Of a stretch of DNA of 64,000 bases, positions 1-13,131 are shown in pieces (within the stretch, counting starts at the first letter, position 1; the number at the start of each line of letters is the position of its first letter). The DNA is from Escarpia spicata. Lineage: Eukaryota; Annelida; Polychaeta; Sabellida; Siboglinidae. The translations under genes were made by a program, and so were the position numbers. The notes beneath the pieces are model-generated. The model did not search any database and was not told the origin of the DNA. It saw only the letters and a program-made list of their open reading frames with translations. The stretch spans positions 17,754,088 through 17,818,087 of the forward strand of contig OZ023214.1 in assembly GCA_963995525.1 (NCBI GenBank), given 5' to 3'.

Positions 1-2340
1 ATGTAAAAATCACGACAAAATACATATTTCTTGTATATAATTCAAATAACAAACTAATAATGGTCACATAATAAGTTCTTTTGATGCTAGACAGATTTCT
101 AATAAGGTGCAGCAGGCTGTATTTGCTGTAGGCTATTTATAGCCTGGCAGATGAAGATGTCAATCACAATAGGAAGGCTGAAGCTGTGTAGGAAAGTTAG
201 CCAAAATGAAAATCGTAATATGGATATATAATGAATTTCCAGTCAAAAATATGGTTTTCAACCAAGGAGATATGGCATGTCTGGATGAGATTTCAGGAAA
301 TATGTCGGGTTATCCCCTGATAATTATTCATTGTTGTCCATGTTAGTTATTCAATGAGATGCACTACAGAAGTGTAATCTAACCACCAAGGCCCATCCAT
401 GTCTGTGTGTAGCACATATTTTTTAGAGTAGGCATACACTGGTCTTTGTTTGTGACAATCCCTTTGGAAATAACGTCTTTATTGAGATTAACATCAGGTT
501 TACTCACCATGTTTGATTGAAAGGTCTAAAGATCAGACAGTCGTGATTTAATGGGTTAAGTGATCTGTCACTGACTTACGCTATTGACATCTACAAACCA
601 CAGTCGTTTTACTCTGGCTATGTCAGTCACGTTCAGACTAACCTTTGAGGAAACCAAGATTGAAGGTGTGTGTTTTCAACTTGAAGTTGTGTGATGGAGA
701 TAAGAAAGCATGGGTTAGAAACACTGTTATACTTGCATGAACTTTGTTTAGTGCAAACATGTATTGTGCGTAAGCAGAAGGGGTGACAGGTGTGACCCTA
801 GGGATTGTGTAGGCATGTCGTTGCCTGTGTGTCATTGGGAGAGGGGTTCAGTAAACTGGTGTGCTTCAAAGCTCAAATCAATGACATTTTGGTAAAGGAC
901 ACTTTGGTCATGGACTCAATGTTGCACATCAGACAAATATTTTGGTAATTATATATTTTGGTCAAACCATTTAAAACAATTCAAAAAATTCTTTGTTACT
1001 TTTGATAAATAATGAGGCACCTTCTTGGTGAATAATATACATTTGAGTGACATTTTGTTTTCTGCAACATTTTATAGGACAACATTTCTCTGGGCCTTTT
1101 CCCTTTGTTTTTTTCTCCAATGGTATTTTTGTAATATGATGAAACCTACTTTCTAAGACTCTCATACCTCTTCTCTCTAAGTGCACCTAATTTATGTCAA
1201 AAAATAAAAAAATTACTGATTTTTACCCACTTAGTTTTCTTGTTTTGCCAAAATGTCTTCCTACCAATTTTCTCAATGTAAACAAGCAAAACTTCATTAT
1301 ATAATTCCAGTGCCCTCCTTCGAGGATGAATCAGACATGTAACATGTCCCAGATGGAAAACTTGATAAATTACATATTTTCATGCTTTCCACACAAATAA
1401 TAGAATTTGACTGTGGTGGTCAAAGAGACTTTTACTGTGCAGATTTCTGACAAATGTTATTGGATTTCGTTTGGTAGTCCTAGGTATGTTTTATCGCATC
1501 TTACAATTACTGTTATGGTTGTATGCAAATAGGTGTTGTACTCACAAAGTGTACATTTGTGTTATGTATACAAGTGGATATTTAATGTATACAGACAATT
1601 GATTGTACAGGAACATGAATAATCATGACTTAAGAACAGTATTGGTGCCCGACAATTATGACATGTTAAATTGTTGTTATTAAAATAAATATACATATAT
1701 ACAAGTGACAACTCAAAACTACCTCAATATAGTTACTTTAAAGATAACTACTTGAGTACCAAGTAAACATATACTTTTGTTGTATTAAGCATTGCAACTG
1801 CTGAATTCATGTCAGCCATATTGAAATCATACCATCAAAGTTGAAGATGACCACAATGGAAGATAAAATACAGATGATTTGATCAAACTTGCACATAACA
1901 ATCTAAACTGATTATGTAACAATCACATGATAGTCATTTTTTCTAATGCATTTGATCAGTATACTTTTATGCAGGTAAATGAATAGTTTTTCAAAGTAGT
2001 ATACTGTTATTGTTAATGAAATAAATTTATTTTATCAACATGCCACCGCAGATTACTGGTGATTTAATATTGCCGTATTCCACCTGTATTCCCTTAGATA
2101 TTAACAGCTTCTCAGTAAAACGGTATCCAGTGTGAATCACTGTTCACCAACTAGTATTGTCTCGCCTCTTCACTTATCATCACTAACTAACAAACACCTG
2201 CACTGGACAGATGGCAGCACTGAATAGAGTGTGACAGCATGCATGGGTCTGCATGATTTATCACACCTGGCATTTCTTGCACAGGATGAATCCAGCAATC
2301 ACATCCTGTTGTATATCTCCCTGTAGATACATGTCTGCCG
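1..2340. other. Gene-free AT-rich flank
   Basis: No coding exon or RNA gene is recognisable. Between about 870 and 1290 the + strand has scattered ATTTTGGT, ACATTTTGT and ACATTTCTC motifs, the complement of the ACAAAATG motif seen near 4.3-4.7 kb and elsewhere. The rest is AT-rich and featureless to my eye. Confidence 0.5.
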
Positions 2341-2341
2341 T

Positions 2342-2845
2342 CCCACAGACTCACACCTCCCATCACACAGACCCACACCTCCCATCCCACACACACCCAC
2401 ACCTCCCATCCCACACACCCACACCTCCCATCCCACACACCCACACCTCCCATCCCACACACACCCACACCTCCCATCCCACACACCCACACCTCCCATC
2501 CCACACACACACACACACCTCCCATCCCACACACACCCACACCTCCCATCCTACACACACCCACACCTCTCATCCCCATCCACACATCCCATCCAACACA
2601 CCCACATCTCCCATCCAACACACCCACACCTCCCATCCCACACACCCACATCTCCCATCCCACACACCCACACCTCCCATCCAACACACCCACATCTCCC
2701 ATCCCACACACCCACACCTCCCATCCCACATACCCACATCTCCCATCCAACACACCCATACCTCCCATCCAACACACCCACATCTCCCATCCCACACACC
2801 CACACCTCCCATCCCACACACCCACATCTCCCATCCTACACGTTT
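2342..2845. repeat. 22-bp CA-rich minisatellite
   Basis: About 500 bp of tandem copies with the core CCCACACCTCCCATC and spacers ACACA or ACACAC, period about 22-23 bp. Variants have CCAACAC for CCCACAC and CATCTC for CACCTC. Because the array lacks stops, frames on both strands stay open for up to 226 codons. These give low-complexity His/Pro/Ser/Thr or Val/Gly/Trp/Cys chains and are not genes. Confidence 0.95.
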
Positions 2846-3394
2846 CATCCTGTAGAATCATGCGCATATATATATACGCATATAATTATAAGCATAATTT
2901 TTTTTAATACTATTTATACACTCGTGCTTACACCTACATAGTTGTGGTTGTCGTACAGATACACCTATATGCATACACAACTGACCACCCACATAATTAT
3001 ACCAGTACCGGGATGCATGAGCTATCCTTTATTGCATGTGATCACACTGCTTAGAAAGCTGTCCGAGTGAATAGAATGTGGCAGTGAGCGAGTGAGAGCC
3101 CTCAGGCCGGTGGTCACACCTCTGTATACAGCAAGACTCACATGGCTCAATGGTGAGTGATGTAGAAATATACTTGTGGGACCGCAGCTTGACCACAACA
3201 TGCGAATACAATGATCTATATTTGTTTAATGAGCAGCAGAATCGCTGTTGTTAGAAATTAATCTTTATAAGTTTTATTGTTGATGAGATTAGTGCTTTTA
3301 TAACAAAATATACTAGAGTTCAAATTGTTGTGTCCAAACTGCACTGATCTCAGAACAAATGAGTATTTGTGCAACTTGGAGTGCAGAAGCATAG

Positions 3395-3615
3395 CTTAGA
3401 AATCGGATTCTCAGTTCAGAGCTTCTGTGTTCAAACACTTGCTGCTTTTTTTAAACTTGGACAATTTCATTCACTCCTCCTTGCTTCAGTTTACTCAGTT
3501 GAATAAACAGGTGATAGAGTCAGTGGTGGATATATATGTAAATGAATAGTCATTGTGCAGTAACTGCTGGGTGGCTGAATGCTTCCCAAATATGTCAAGT
3601 TGGATGAACAGGTCT
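3395..3615 (+). repeat. Degenerate SINE-A copy
   Basis: The block with GTGTTCAAACAC (decayed B-box) followed by AGTCAGTGGTGGATAT, then TGGCTGAATGCTTCCCA, runs parallel to the better copy at 8113-8374. The A-box end is hardly recognisable. The rest of 2846-4290 shows nothing I can name. Confidence 0.55.
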
Positions 3616-4299
3616 GCTAATGTGTGAAATATAAAGCAGTTTGAACAATGACTGCGTGACATAGGAACTTACCATTTAATATTCGTTTATGACTACAGGT
3701 CTAAACAAACTTTTGTTTCCAAGTGCATCCAAGTTTGTTGCTAAAATTATAAAAAATATGCTGTTTGGGTTAAAACTGTGTTACCGATATTTTTTATAAT
3801 ATCATTTGGTCTTCTGTTCAACTCAGTCAGCGTCATGCACTTATGATTTTCACAGTGTAATACTAAGTTCATGTGAAACTAAGATGATTTACGTATTATC
3901 AGATATTGACGGCATAGTTCTTTGAATGGGCATTTGCTTAACATTGATACCTACATAATAACACCCTCAAGGTTGGCAAACAGATTTTATACAAGGGGAT
4001 TGTCTGACAAATGTGTAAATATAACTTCAGATACCAGTATGAAATGTTGATACAGTTATGTTTACAGAGATCTGATAAACTACAGTGTAAATGGAGAAGA
4101 ATCTCTGAAGGAATAATGTGACATATCACATGTCATTTAAGAATAAGATACAATAATATTTGATAAAGATATTTAATAAGGTGTATCACTTCCAAGTGAA
4201 TATAACTGTTTTATGCATGTTTGTCTGTGCCTGTTTCAAAGTTTGTGATTGTCTGTTATTCTTTCAGTGATGGATTTTTCAGTCTGTCACAACAAAATG

Positions 4300-4735
4300 T
4301 TGTTATCAAATATCTAGTGACAAAATGTCATGTTACCAAAGGTGCTCTGACAAACATTTGTGACAAAATGTGTGACCAAATATCATGTGGAAAATGTGTG
4401 ACCAAATGTATTGTGACAAAAAATGTGTATCAAATGTCTACTGACAAAATGCCATGTGACCAAATATTGTGTGACCAAATGTCATATGACCAAATGTCAT
4501 GTCACAAAATGTTGTGTAACTGAATGTCCTGTGACCATATGTGATGGTGACCAAATGTCATATTACCAAATGTTGAACGACAAAATATCGCATGACCAAA
4601 TGTGGTATCACTAACTGTATGACCAAATGTCATGTGACAAATGTCTTATGACCGAATCTTGTTGTGTCCAAATGACTGTGTTATATGAGCAAATGTCATG
4701 TGGTATACTGTCATGTGACAAAATATTGTCACCCG
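4300..4735. repeat. Degenerate tandem array of an ACAAAATGTCATGTGACC-like unit
   Basis: At least two dozen imperfect copies of a 14-18 bp unit built from GACCAAATGT or GACAAAATGT plus a CATGT or similar spacer. Two + frames are open across it only because the unit lacks stops; the predicted peptides are repetitive and unlike any protein I know. Similar motifs occur at 9098-9200, 9812-9850 and 21230-21415. Confidence 0.8.
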
Positions 4736-5622
4736 TCACATAGACAGTGTGAGCCCTGTGGAACATTGAAACCATGCAGCACTATGAATGCAGCCGAGAC
4801 TGTCACTGTCTGTCAGGACATACAAGACCTGACATGACCTGACTCATTCTCTCTGGTCTGTCTCTAATCAGTCTCTGGTCAGTCACCTCATGAGACTATT
4901 TGACCAGTCCTCCCAAGTCTTTAGATCAATACCCGTACATGTGGTTTCTATAGTTCCTGTACAGTATTCTGTGGAGCTACAATGTCATTATCTTCATCAC
5001 AGCTTCATCTTCACTTTACTATGTTGGTTTGTCCAACTTTCAGCTCATGACTGTGATGTTGAAGACAAGACGTGGACCAGAGAAGGTTGTAACTCTTACA
5101 AGTACACATATCTACTTAATTCTGTGGAGTTAATTTATTGTAGCCAATCAGTGTATTTATAGTTGGATGTGAAGGCAGTCATTAATTCATTGCTTATGTA
5201 TTGTTATGTGGCCTATTTCGGTCATAATTTCGGCTGGATGGGAAGACTGAAAGTGAAAGTAAATAATGAGCATTATATCAACTTTGTGTACGGGTATACT
5301 GCTATGTTACTGGTGTGTATTTCAGAATCTATAATATGGTTTTGTCAGTGTTGGTAGTAAAATATTATAGTCTGACCTTGCTTTACCACCACTTACCTTG
5401 CAAATAAGGTCACCCTGGGACAATCCCACATTATTTTTGTAACAGTGTAGGACATTAATCCAGCTAATAATATGGTCACCCTAATCAGATCACTTTGGCA
5501 CAATCATCAGGGTTATTGCATCTATTGAATCGGAAATGATTTACATCCACTAAACAGCCATGTAATGCATGCACACACATACACACACATGCATGCAGTG
5601 CCATGCACACACCCACCAATGC

Positions 5623-5733
<111 letters not shown>

Positions 5734-5734
5734 T

Positions 5735-8110
5735 GTAGTAAGTATTACAGTTCTGTTTACCCATAAAAAGTAATGCCTTGGTGTAAACAGAAATGTAATT
5801 TGTAGCTATGTTTGTTAGCACTCAACAGACCTGAACATTTCACAATGATGGTGCAGTCGGTCTGTCTCCCTCATCTTGTGGCTCATCTCGGGGCCATAAT
5901 ATATTAAATACTACTGGTATAGATAATTTTTTAAACAAACATCCTGGCTTCTTCCCCTGGTACATGGGTGGTGGCAGTTTTCTTGGAAATGTTTATGTTA
6001 TCAGCAGATGATAAACAGCTTGTCATTGTAGGCAGCACAATCCTGTTTATGCCAGAACCATTTTGTTGAGTAACTAAATCTTCATTAGTACAGTTGGAGG
6101 AAGGAAAGGTTAGCCTATCATGGTGGTAAAGCACTGCATAGGAAATGAAGAATTGGCTTTTTGCAGGATCGCTGATTAGCATTGTCTTAGAAATGCATAA
6201 TTAACTAATACACTCACAATCATATTTGCATTAAGTAAACATTCTTATCCACTCATAAAGAGTAGACCCATGTGATTAGCATTGGTTTAGAAATGAAGAA
6301 TTGGCTGTTTATAGGATTAGGTGATTAGCACTAGTTTGGAAATGAAAACATCCTTTTACAAGATCAAGTGATTAGTAACTAAACACAGGATGCGGTGATT
6401 AGCAATTTATTTAATAACTGATAGGTGTTTATCTTATGACAGTGTGTGTGTGTGTGTGTGTGCGTGCGCGTGCGTGCGTGCGTGCGTGTGGTGTGTTTGC
6501 AGCTGTCTGTCAAGATGTGATGATGTAAATATTGATAATGTGATAAGATCAGTGAGGTGACACTGAATAGGTGTGAAAATAATTGAAAGACTGGTGATGA
6601 TACACCATTATAGTGTTGTCACACAGCAGTAGATATAATCAATTACGATGGTGCTTGATGCATAAAATGAACTGTTTAATAATTCAGAAACGTAACAGAG
6701 ACATCATTAACAAGCTGTGGACAGATATGCATAAAGACTGAAGCTGCATTTGTGGAATGTCATGCAATATCATTATCATAATAGATAATAAATACAATAT
6801 TTATATAGCACCATAATCACTTGCATATTCTATTGCACTTCTTAATATGTGTATGTAATAGGCTTACAAGAAGAGGACTTTAATTCATTATATAATATTC
6901 AATTAAATCGGGAATATTGCACAATAATGAATTTAGGGAGACCAATATAAGTGACAGTGCACTTGGACTGACTGTGCTTGGCGTGATTGCGCATGACACT
7001 CCAAATGGAATGTTTTTCTGCCTGACAGCAATTGTAGCCAAGAGCCAGGCGCACGTATCTTGTGGGAACTTCACAACATTTGTCTACTGGTGCCAAAGTG
7101 TTTGTAAGCACTATTGGCACAGGCCATAAATGTTCCCATATTCATCCATGCACAAACACCTGGTGATTTTATGTCACCTGTGGGAGTTATAAAATACTAC
7201 TACTACTACTCTGTGGATGAAATATCCCTGGTTCATTTAAAAGGTTTACGAATCCTGATAAAATTCCCCTGGACGAAGGCTACCCCCAGTGGAAAATATA
7301 GGGCAAAATGGCATGAGATTTTTGTGTGGACTTGATGAAACAGTTCACGCCCTCAGTTTAATTGTAATATTATTTATACCTGTAATAATATACATAATGT
7401 ATGCAATAACTGAAACCAGAAATAAATCTGTTTTGAAATATAAAAGTACCAGAGGCACTACCACTAGCCTTCAGCAGTTAATACATGGTATTTGTTTAGA
7501 TTGCACCACAATTCTTTGTAATATTGCATACACTTTATTGAGATCAATATATTATTAATTATATAATATTTTCAATTATTTTCTCATGAATAATAGTGTT
7601 CCAAATACAAACCTGTATACATACTGCAATGATTACAAATGAGTCTTAATTGCAGATTTGTCTTTCTGGCAACTTCCTCCGTGTGCAGACTGTTTGGGTT
7701 CTGCCATAGACAAAGATATCAGCACCATGGCAGTGATAAATACATTGTGTGTGAAGTAAGATTACCCATGTGGTGGGGGGGGGGGGTTCTGTGGATAGAT
7801 AAGCAATGTGAAACAGTACCCAGAACACTTCATTGAATTGGTCGATTTGGTCTCTTTTAGTCCTCCATAGAACACATATCAGGAGTATTTGTCTCCAAAT
7901 ATGCAGAAATGCAGAAAGAATACTCATCACCATGTACCATAGTCAGCTTTTCCAATCCAATAGCATGTTAAGTGTTTTTCACCAGTTGTTCACAGTGGAA
8001 GCATTCAAACGCTGCTCAACCTCATAACATTGTGCATAGTAAAATGTGTGGAAGTGAATTTTATGAGAGCAAAGAAGGTCGCGATTGAATTACCAACACA
8101 CCAGTTGTGA
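5735..8110. other. Gene-free stretch with small repeats
   Basis: It contains a (TG)n(CGTG)n run at 6441-6490 and an ATTTATATAGCACCATAATC motif near 6800 resembling the 3' ends of some LINE-derived repeats. A triplet run (ACT)n sits at 7196-7210 and a G tract near 7770-7785. No exon or RNA gene is recognised. Confidence 0.5.
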
Positions 8111-8112
8111 AA

Positions 8113-8374
8113 CGCAGTGGCACAGTGGCTAGAGCTATGGACTCTCGACCGAGAGAACCCGGGTTCGAATCCTGTGCTACAGTGTCGAACCTTGGTCAAA
8201 TTTGTTTACTCTACGTTGCTCCAGTTCATGAGTACCTGGCTATAGACAGTGGTGGATATTTGTATACAAATTTTCTTCAAGCATTAATTGCAACATGGCT
8301 GGATGCTTCCCAGAGAAGTCGAGATGGTGTTCGATTGAACAAATGTAGGAAATAAAGTAAATATTCAATCAATA
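8113..8374 (+). repeat. SINE-A, best copy (tRNA-derived head)
   Basis: The head GTGGCACAGTGGCTAGAGC looks like an A-box and GGTTCGAATCC is a perfect pol III B-box. The ends GTGGCAC and GTGCTAC can pair like an acceptor stem. A tRNA-unrelated body follows with AGTGGTGGATAT and TGGCTGGATGCTTCCCAGAG, ending in an AT-rich tail with repeated ATTCAATCA. Other copies are at 3395-3615, 11850-11935 (tail only) and 25125-25170 (head only). I do not take it for a functional tRNA gene: the arms are imperfect and the body is shared with the other copies. Confidence 0.75.
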
Positions 8375-8644
8375 GGTCTGCCAGGAAGTAAAGTGTAAAA
8401 TGCTGTGAGCAGTCCTGAGGCCTGGATACCGCACTATGTAAGAACTTACCTTTTTACAAGTTGTCACTGCAGTTACAACATACCAGTGACTCAGTCACCT
8501 GTCTCAGTGTCAGAAAAAGTGACTTCTTATCTCTTTATTACTTACACAAACACTTTCTGGTCTTGTGTTTGATGTGTCACATTGGTGGGAATCTTATTTC
8601 ATCAGTATTCAATCCTTGAAGGAAGGTTGTCTGTTCTCTTATCT

Positions 8645-8899
8645 AGAATCAGCCACGGTGGTAATTATTAGCAGGAAGCTCTAACAGTCCTGTTCTGTCA
8701 CAATTTTTAGTAAGGAGTGTGGGAACCTATCAAACTTCAAAGGTTTTTGCAGTTATAAAACTTATGGACACCTACCTCCCCAATAAGTGCCAACAGTGTT
8801 TTACAATTCAAATGATTCATCTACACTTTGAACATTTCACAGGTGCAACATCAGACAAATTGCAAACAGTGTTTGTATTTTATTAAATGCAATTTGGCA
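8645..8899 (+). repeat. Unclassified interspersed repeat, copy 1
   Basis: It runs from AGAATCAGCC, GGTGGTAATTATTAGCAGGA through CAACAGTGTTTTACAATTC to TTTATTAAATGCAATTTGG. The same order of blocks occurs at 43365-43623, roughly 255 bp in each. No A/B boxes, inverted ends or coding capacity were seen. Confidence 0.75.
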
Positions 8900-10425
8900 A
8901 ACACTGTGACTTCAACACATTCAATCTAGCATTAAGGACATATTCCATTAAAATAAATAGCATCGCTTTGGTTTAATTGGTTTGAAATTCATGCTACAGC
9001 GATAAAGATGTCTTGCCCCAGGGGTAAATACATGACTTTGCACTCAGTCTAACAATCTCTGTCAGCAGCTTGATTTATTGGTGACAAATGTTCTATATTG
9101 TATGCAGAAAAAATGGCACTGGATAAAATGGCAATAGATATAATATCACCAAGCAGAATGACAATGGCTCGTTTGGACATAAGATATAATGGCACTTCAA
9201 CTCAAAACTGTTGCTCCTGCGACAACTTACTTCACTTTACAATTAAATTAACATTCATGCACATGTTGCATTTAGAGCACAGATGTTTATTGTTAGATTA
9301 CATTTTATTGGTTGCGTCTTCTTCTGTTGCACTTTTAAAGCCATTTCACCTTTAGGTTATCAAAGCCAATAGATAACTGCCGGATGTATTAACTTCAATG
9401 CTGGGGCTGTTCTCGTGAATGCCTGCTTCATTCATTCCTAAGTGAATCACTGCCACATAGACAGTGAAAGCCCAAACTGTATATATTATCTGTGTGGTCT
9501 TCCTGAGGCTGTGTGAGAAGCTTAATAAATAACAGGTGGTAAATGCAGTGTCCACTTCAATAGAATGATTGCACTGTACGTCACCATGTGAAACACTGAA
9601 ACACCAGTGTGCATTGGGTCATTTGTATCGTGTCTAATATAAAATACATAATGTTCTTTCATGGCTTTAGTATGTATTCTGTTTTAACTTGGCATCCTTT
9701 CCCTCTTATGGTATGCAGGCCTTAATCCACTGTAATAAGTCCTCCCAATATTACAATAATATATGTATATATCCTTTGTTCCAATATCCTCTTTCGGTCA
9801 TTAGTATGAATCTGGGACAAAAGCTCCTCGGACAAAAGCCCCTCTAGACATAAGACCATAGTTGAGCATATTTTTAACCTTCTCCACTTCCCTATATATT
9901 CAAAATATATCTTCCATTTATGCACATTGAGCCTCTTCAATGAATACACTTTTCCCAATTCCACCCATTAAATCTGGCAGTCTCATCAGTGAAGTTTTCA
10001 CTTGTGAAGTGAGAAACATTAGCCATCTGTATGTTGTGGTCCTGACATGGGGCCCATGCCGTTTTGACAGGAAGCCTTTAGGCTGGTGTCCGCTTTCTGT
10101 GGTAAAGTCAGCAGCTGTCAGATAGACTTTACCACCCCTCTGGTGAAGGCTAGCCTCAAGACTCAGCCGCTAGGGAGGTACAAGTGAAGTTAGTCAGGGC
10201 TGACATATTCATACAGTGACTGCCATAGCCAATAACTGCTGGCAAACATTGCATGACCAATTACCAGAAGGTTTAGGAAACATAAGTTTTCATATTGAGA
10301 TGGACTAGCAGGAATGTTTTTTGATGCAGCTTAGATAAATATTGTGTAAATATTGCAAGGGAGTTTGTACTTCATTTTTAGTAATTGTGTTATAAAAGTG
10401 TAAGATGCATGTATGTTTGTATATA
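8900..10425. other. Gene-free stretch with ACAAAATG-type repeat fragments
   Basis: 9098-9200 has AAAATGGCACTGGATAAAATG and further copies spaced about 15-20 bp. 9812-9850 has GGACAAAAGCTCCTCGGAC then AAAAGCCCCTC. Both resemble the array at 4.3 kb. No gene is recognised. Confidence 0.45.
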
Positions 10426-10715
10426 CACACAAACACACATGCAGACACATGCGCGCGCGCACACACACACAGACACACCACTCACACACACAAACACACC
10501 TGTATACATTATAATATTACACACTATATAATTACATATAATATATATATATAATATATTGTATAAAGTATATATATAAGTATATATTTAATATTTTTAT
10601 ATATAATTTTACATTTACATACATATAATAAAAAATGTATATAATATTATATTTGATATATATATATATTTTACTGTGTGCATGCCTGCATGTGTCTGCC
10701 TGCACGTACATGTCC
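10425..10715. repeat. CA tract, AT-rich core, TG tract
   Basis: A CA-rich run (10425-10502) with an internal (CG)n piece is followed by about 160 bp of nearly pure A/T with TATATA runs, then a TG-rich run (10672-10715). GCAGACACATGC at 10441-10452 is the perfect complement of GCATGTGTCTGC at 10688-10699, so the two arms can pair around the AT-rich core. Confidence 0.7.
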
Positions 10716-12590
10716 AGGTAGTTTCCCACATTCTGCTGTGTACCCAGACAACCAGAGACACTGTTGGCACTAGAGAGGCCATGTACCATCACATCAATAT
10801 AAATGAGGTGTCTGTGGCTTGTGAATGACCAGACGACCAGAGCTATAGGGGCATACCATACTATCAAGTTGTCATGAAAAGAACATTGTTATGCCGCTGT
10901 GACTGACATTGAAGCAGCCTGTTCAGCACAGACACATGGCGTGCAAATACTCTCCACTGCTCTTTGTTCGGGAATAGTTCATGTCACCGCATATGGAGCA
11001 GAATTGTCTGTAAGTGTTTGTCATTTGAAATGGTGATTAAGTTAGTCAAACAGTAACAATGATATAACTTGTGTTTTACAACATGTTGTTATTAAATATG
11101 CCACTTTTTATTATTTGTTTTTTAAGGTATATAGAATAAAATAGAAATGATGTGTATTGTACGGTATGTATGTGTGCATACGTGGTGGTGGTGGCACGTG
11201 GTGCATTTGTGTGTTTGTGTGCATGCTTGTGTGTCTGTGTGCTTGCATGTATCTGGTTGTGTGTATGTTTTTTGCATGTTTTATTTGTGAGTACATGCTT
11301 ACATGCGTGTAGTTAATTGCACCAATAAAAAGACCACATAATAACTATCGCCGCACTTAATCCTGACACAATCACATTCATTAATACCCAGCTACACCTG
11401 TTCTCGTGCCACTGGATGGGCGACCCTAGATACCTTCTAGGTGTCCACAACAATCCAACTGAATCCAAACATCTCACTACATTGAACTGTCTACAATATA
11501 ATTATAGCTGTGTGAAAGCTGCTATCATTCCCAGTACTACAGGTCTTGTCAGTGCCAAAACACATTGGATAATAGATTGCCTGAGAAGGCAGTTCTATAC
11601 AAGCAAGCACATTCATTGTGATTACCCGACTGTCGGCTCTAATCACTGTTCGCTTGTTTTACCTGACAGCAGTGTTGTAGCATGGCTATCACTACACCAA
11701 GGCAGGTTGTGCAGCCTGACCTCAGTATATCATTTAGCTCATTCTCTCGATAAGGAAGTGTATATCTAAAATTATCTATCTGGTGTTATGCATACAGTAT
11801 TTCATGTTTGGTGATGGATGTAGAGCGCATTGAGGCAGAATGTCGCAGCCCGAGTAGATAACTTATGTGCACTAATTGGGATGCAGCTGAGTACTTCCCA
11901 GAGAAGGTGTCTAAGTGAGTGAGTGGTTCTGGAGATGATATGAATAAATATTTCCTTAGTGTTTGTGTACATTGATTTTAAACTCAAAATATTTCAGCAG
12001 AAAAGCTGATATTGCACTCACTTTAAATTACTAATAATAGGCATTGTTTCTGTTTCTAAATAAATTAAGTTTATTGCTATAGATTTGTGTGGCAAATATG
12101 TTAATTTTTTTAATATGTGAGGCAATTTGTGAGAGTAAATTGACCAGTGTCCTCTTGCCTTGTGGGTCATGTCTCATTTGAAATGTTGTTGTCTTCGCCA
12201 GTGTGCAATGTGTCACCTCAATTAGTCACTCGAGATAGCTTAATTTTATTATGGTTATTAAGATTAAATAATGCATAACTGCCAACAAAACATGTCAGGC
12301 GATATATAGGTTACCCATTAAATGATCAGGAAAACCGTTATCTTAACATCAAACTGGCTGTCTTGTTCGGTCCCGCCTTGTTTAGTTCCCTGGGCCTGGT
12401 GATAAGCCAAAGGAACTGTCCAGTATACTTCCAGTGGTATTGGTAAAATATACAGTGTATGTATTTCTAAATGCATTACTCATGCATGCACTGTTGCTTA
12501 ATCTCAAGTGTAATTTTACCCATGTTCAAACTGACAGCAACTTTGATGTATGTCTACTGAGTTTACCAAACTTGGCACTCAGATTTCATG
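10716..12590. other. Gene-free stretch with a SINE-A tail fragment
   Basis: A TG-rich simple region lies at 11160-11275. 11850-11935 resembles the SINE-A tail (AGTACTTCCCAGAGAAGGTG). A 117-codon + frame at 11416-11769 has no recognisable domain and no conserved pattern, and I do not call it a gene. Confidence 0.45.
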
Positions 12591-12609
12591 GGTTTCATTC
12601 TGTTGTAGC

Positions 12610-13131
12610 GGTCCTCCCACTGGCACTATGACAACAGGGGGGTACCGACTGTAAATAATAATACAAACCGACTAATAAATAAACCTTGACAAACTTACTC
12701 TTTATTATACTCCATACATACTGTAAACCCTGACCATGCCTGTCTAGCCCATCTGCGACACCAAGGCAGCTCAGCTTCACATCCCAGGCCAAACTGGAGG
12801 GAAACCCTCCTGGCTGCACACCCTGCACTCTGTAGTCTCTGTGTGCCACAGCACTCTGTGTGCCCCTGTCAACTCTCCTCTCTTCTCTCAGTTCTCTTAC
12901 AACTCCCTATGTCAAACTGTCTCTCACTACTTGTCATTTAAAACTAGCCAATGGCTATCACTCATATTCCAGCCAATTACAGTGCCTAGCTATCCCCTAA
13001 AACCATTATAATGCATGACCAGCACAGTCAACTTTTCACTTCCCTTGGAGACCCTCAATTAACCCTATCTTATCTCCTTCCAAGGGAGTACAAGAAAGTC
13101 CCACTGTGTAGGTGGCTTGTGCTGTGCCTGA
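12610..13131 (-). mobile_element. Probable LTR of a Ty3/Gypsy-like element, solo or truncated
   Basis: Read on the minus strand it starts near TGTCAGGCACAGC, has a TATAATG-like promoter box near 13010 and an AATAAAGAG polyadenylation-like signal near 12700. It ends near GGTACCCCCC. Just beyond is TGTTGTCATAGTGCCAGTGG, which resembles the region around a primer-binding site in some Gypsy elements. No gag or pol follows and no second LTR is in the window. Recognition is by layout, not by alignment. Confidence 0.4.

Noticed and set aside
2187..2867. Open frames of up to 226 codons on both strands
   Set aside because: They lie wholly in a 22-bp minisatellite without stops and code for low-complexity chains.
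8113..8190. Functional tRNA gene
   Set aside because: The head is tRNA-like, but its arms are imperfect and the same non-tRNA body follows in other copies, so it is a SINE.
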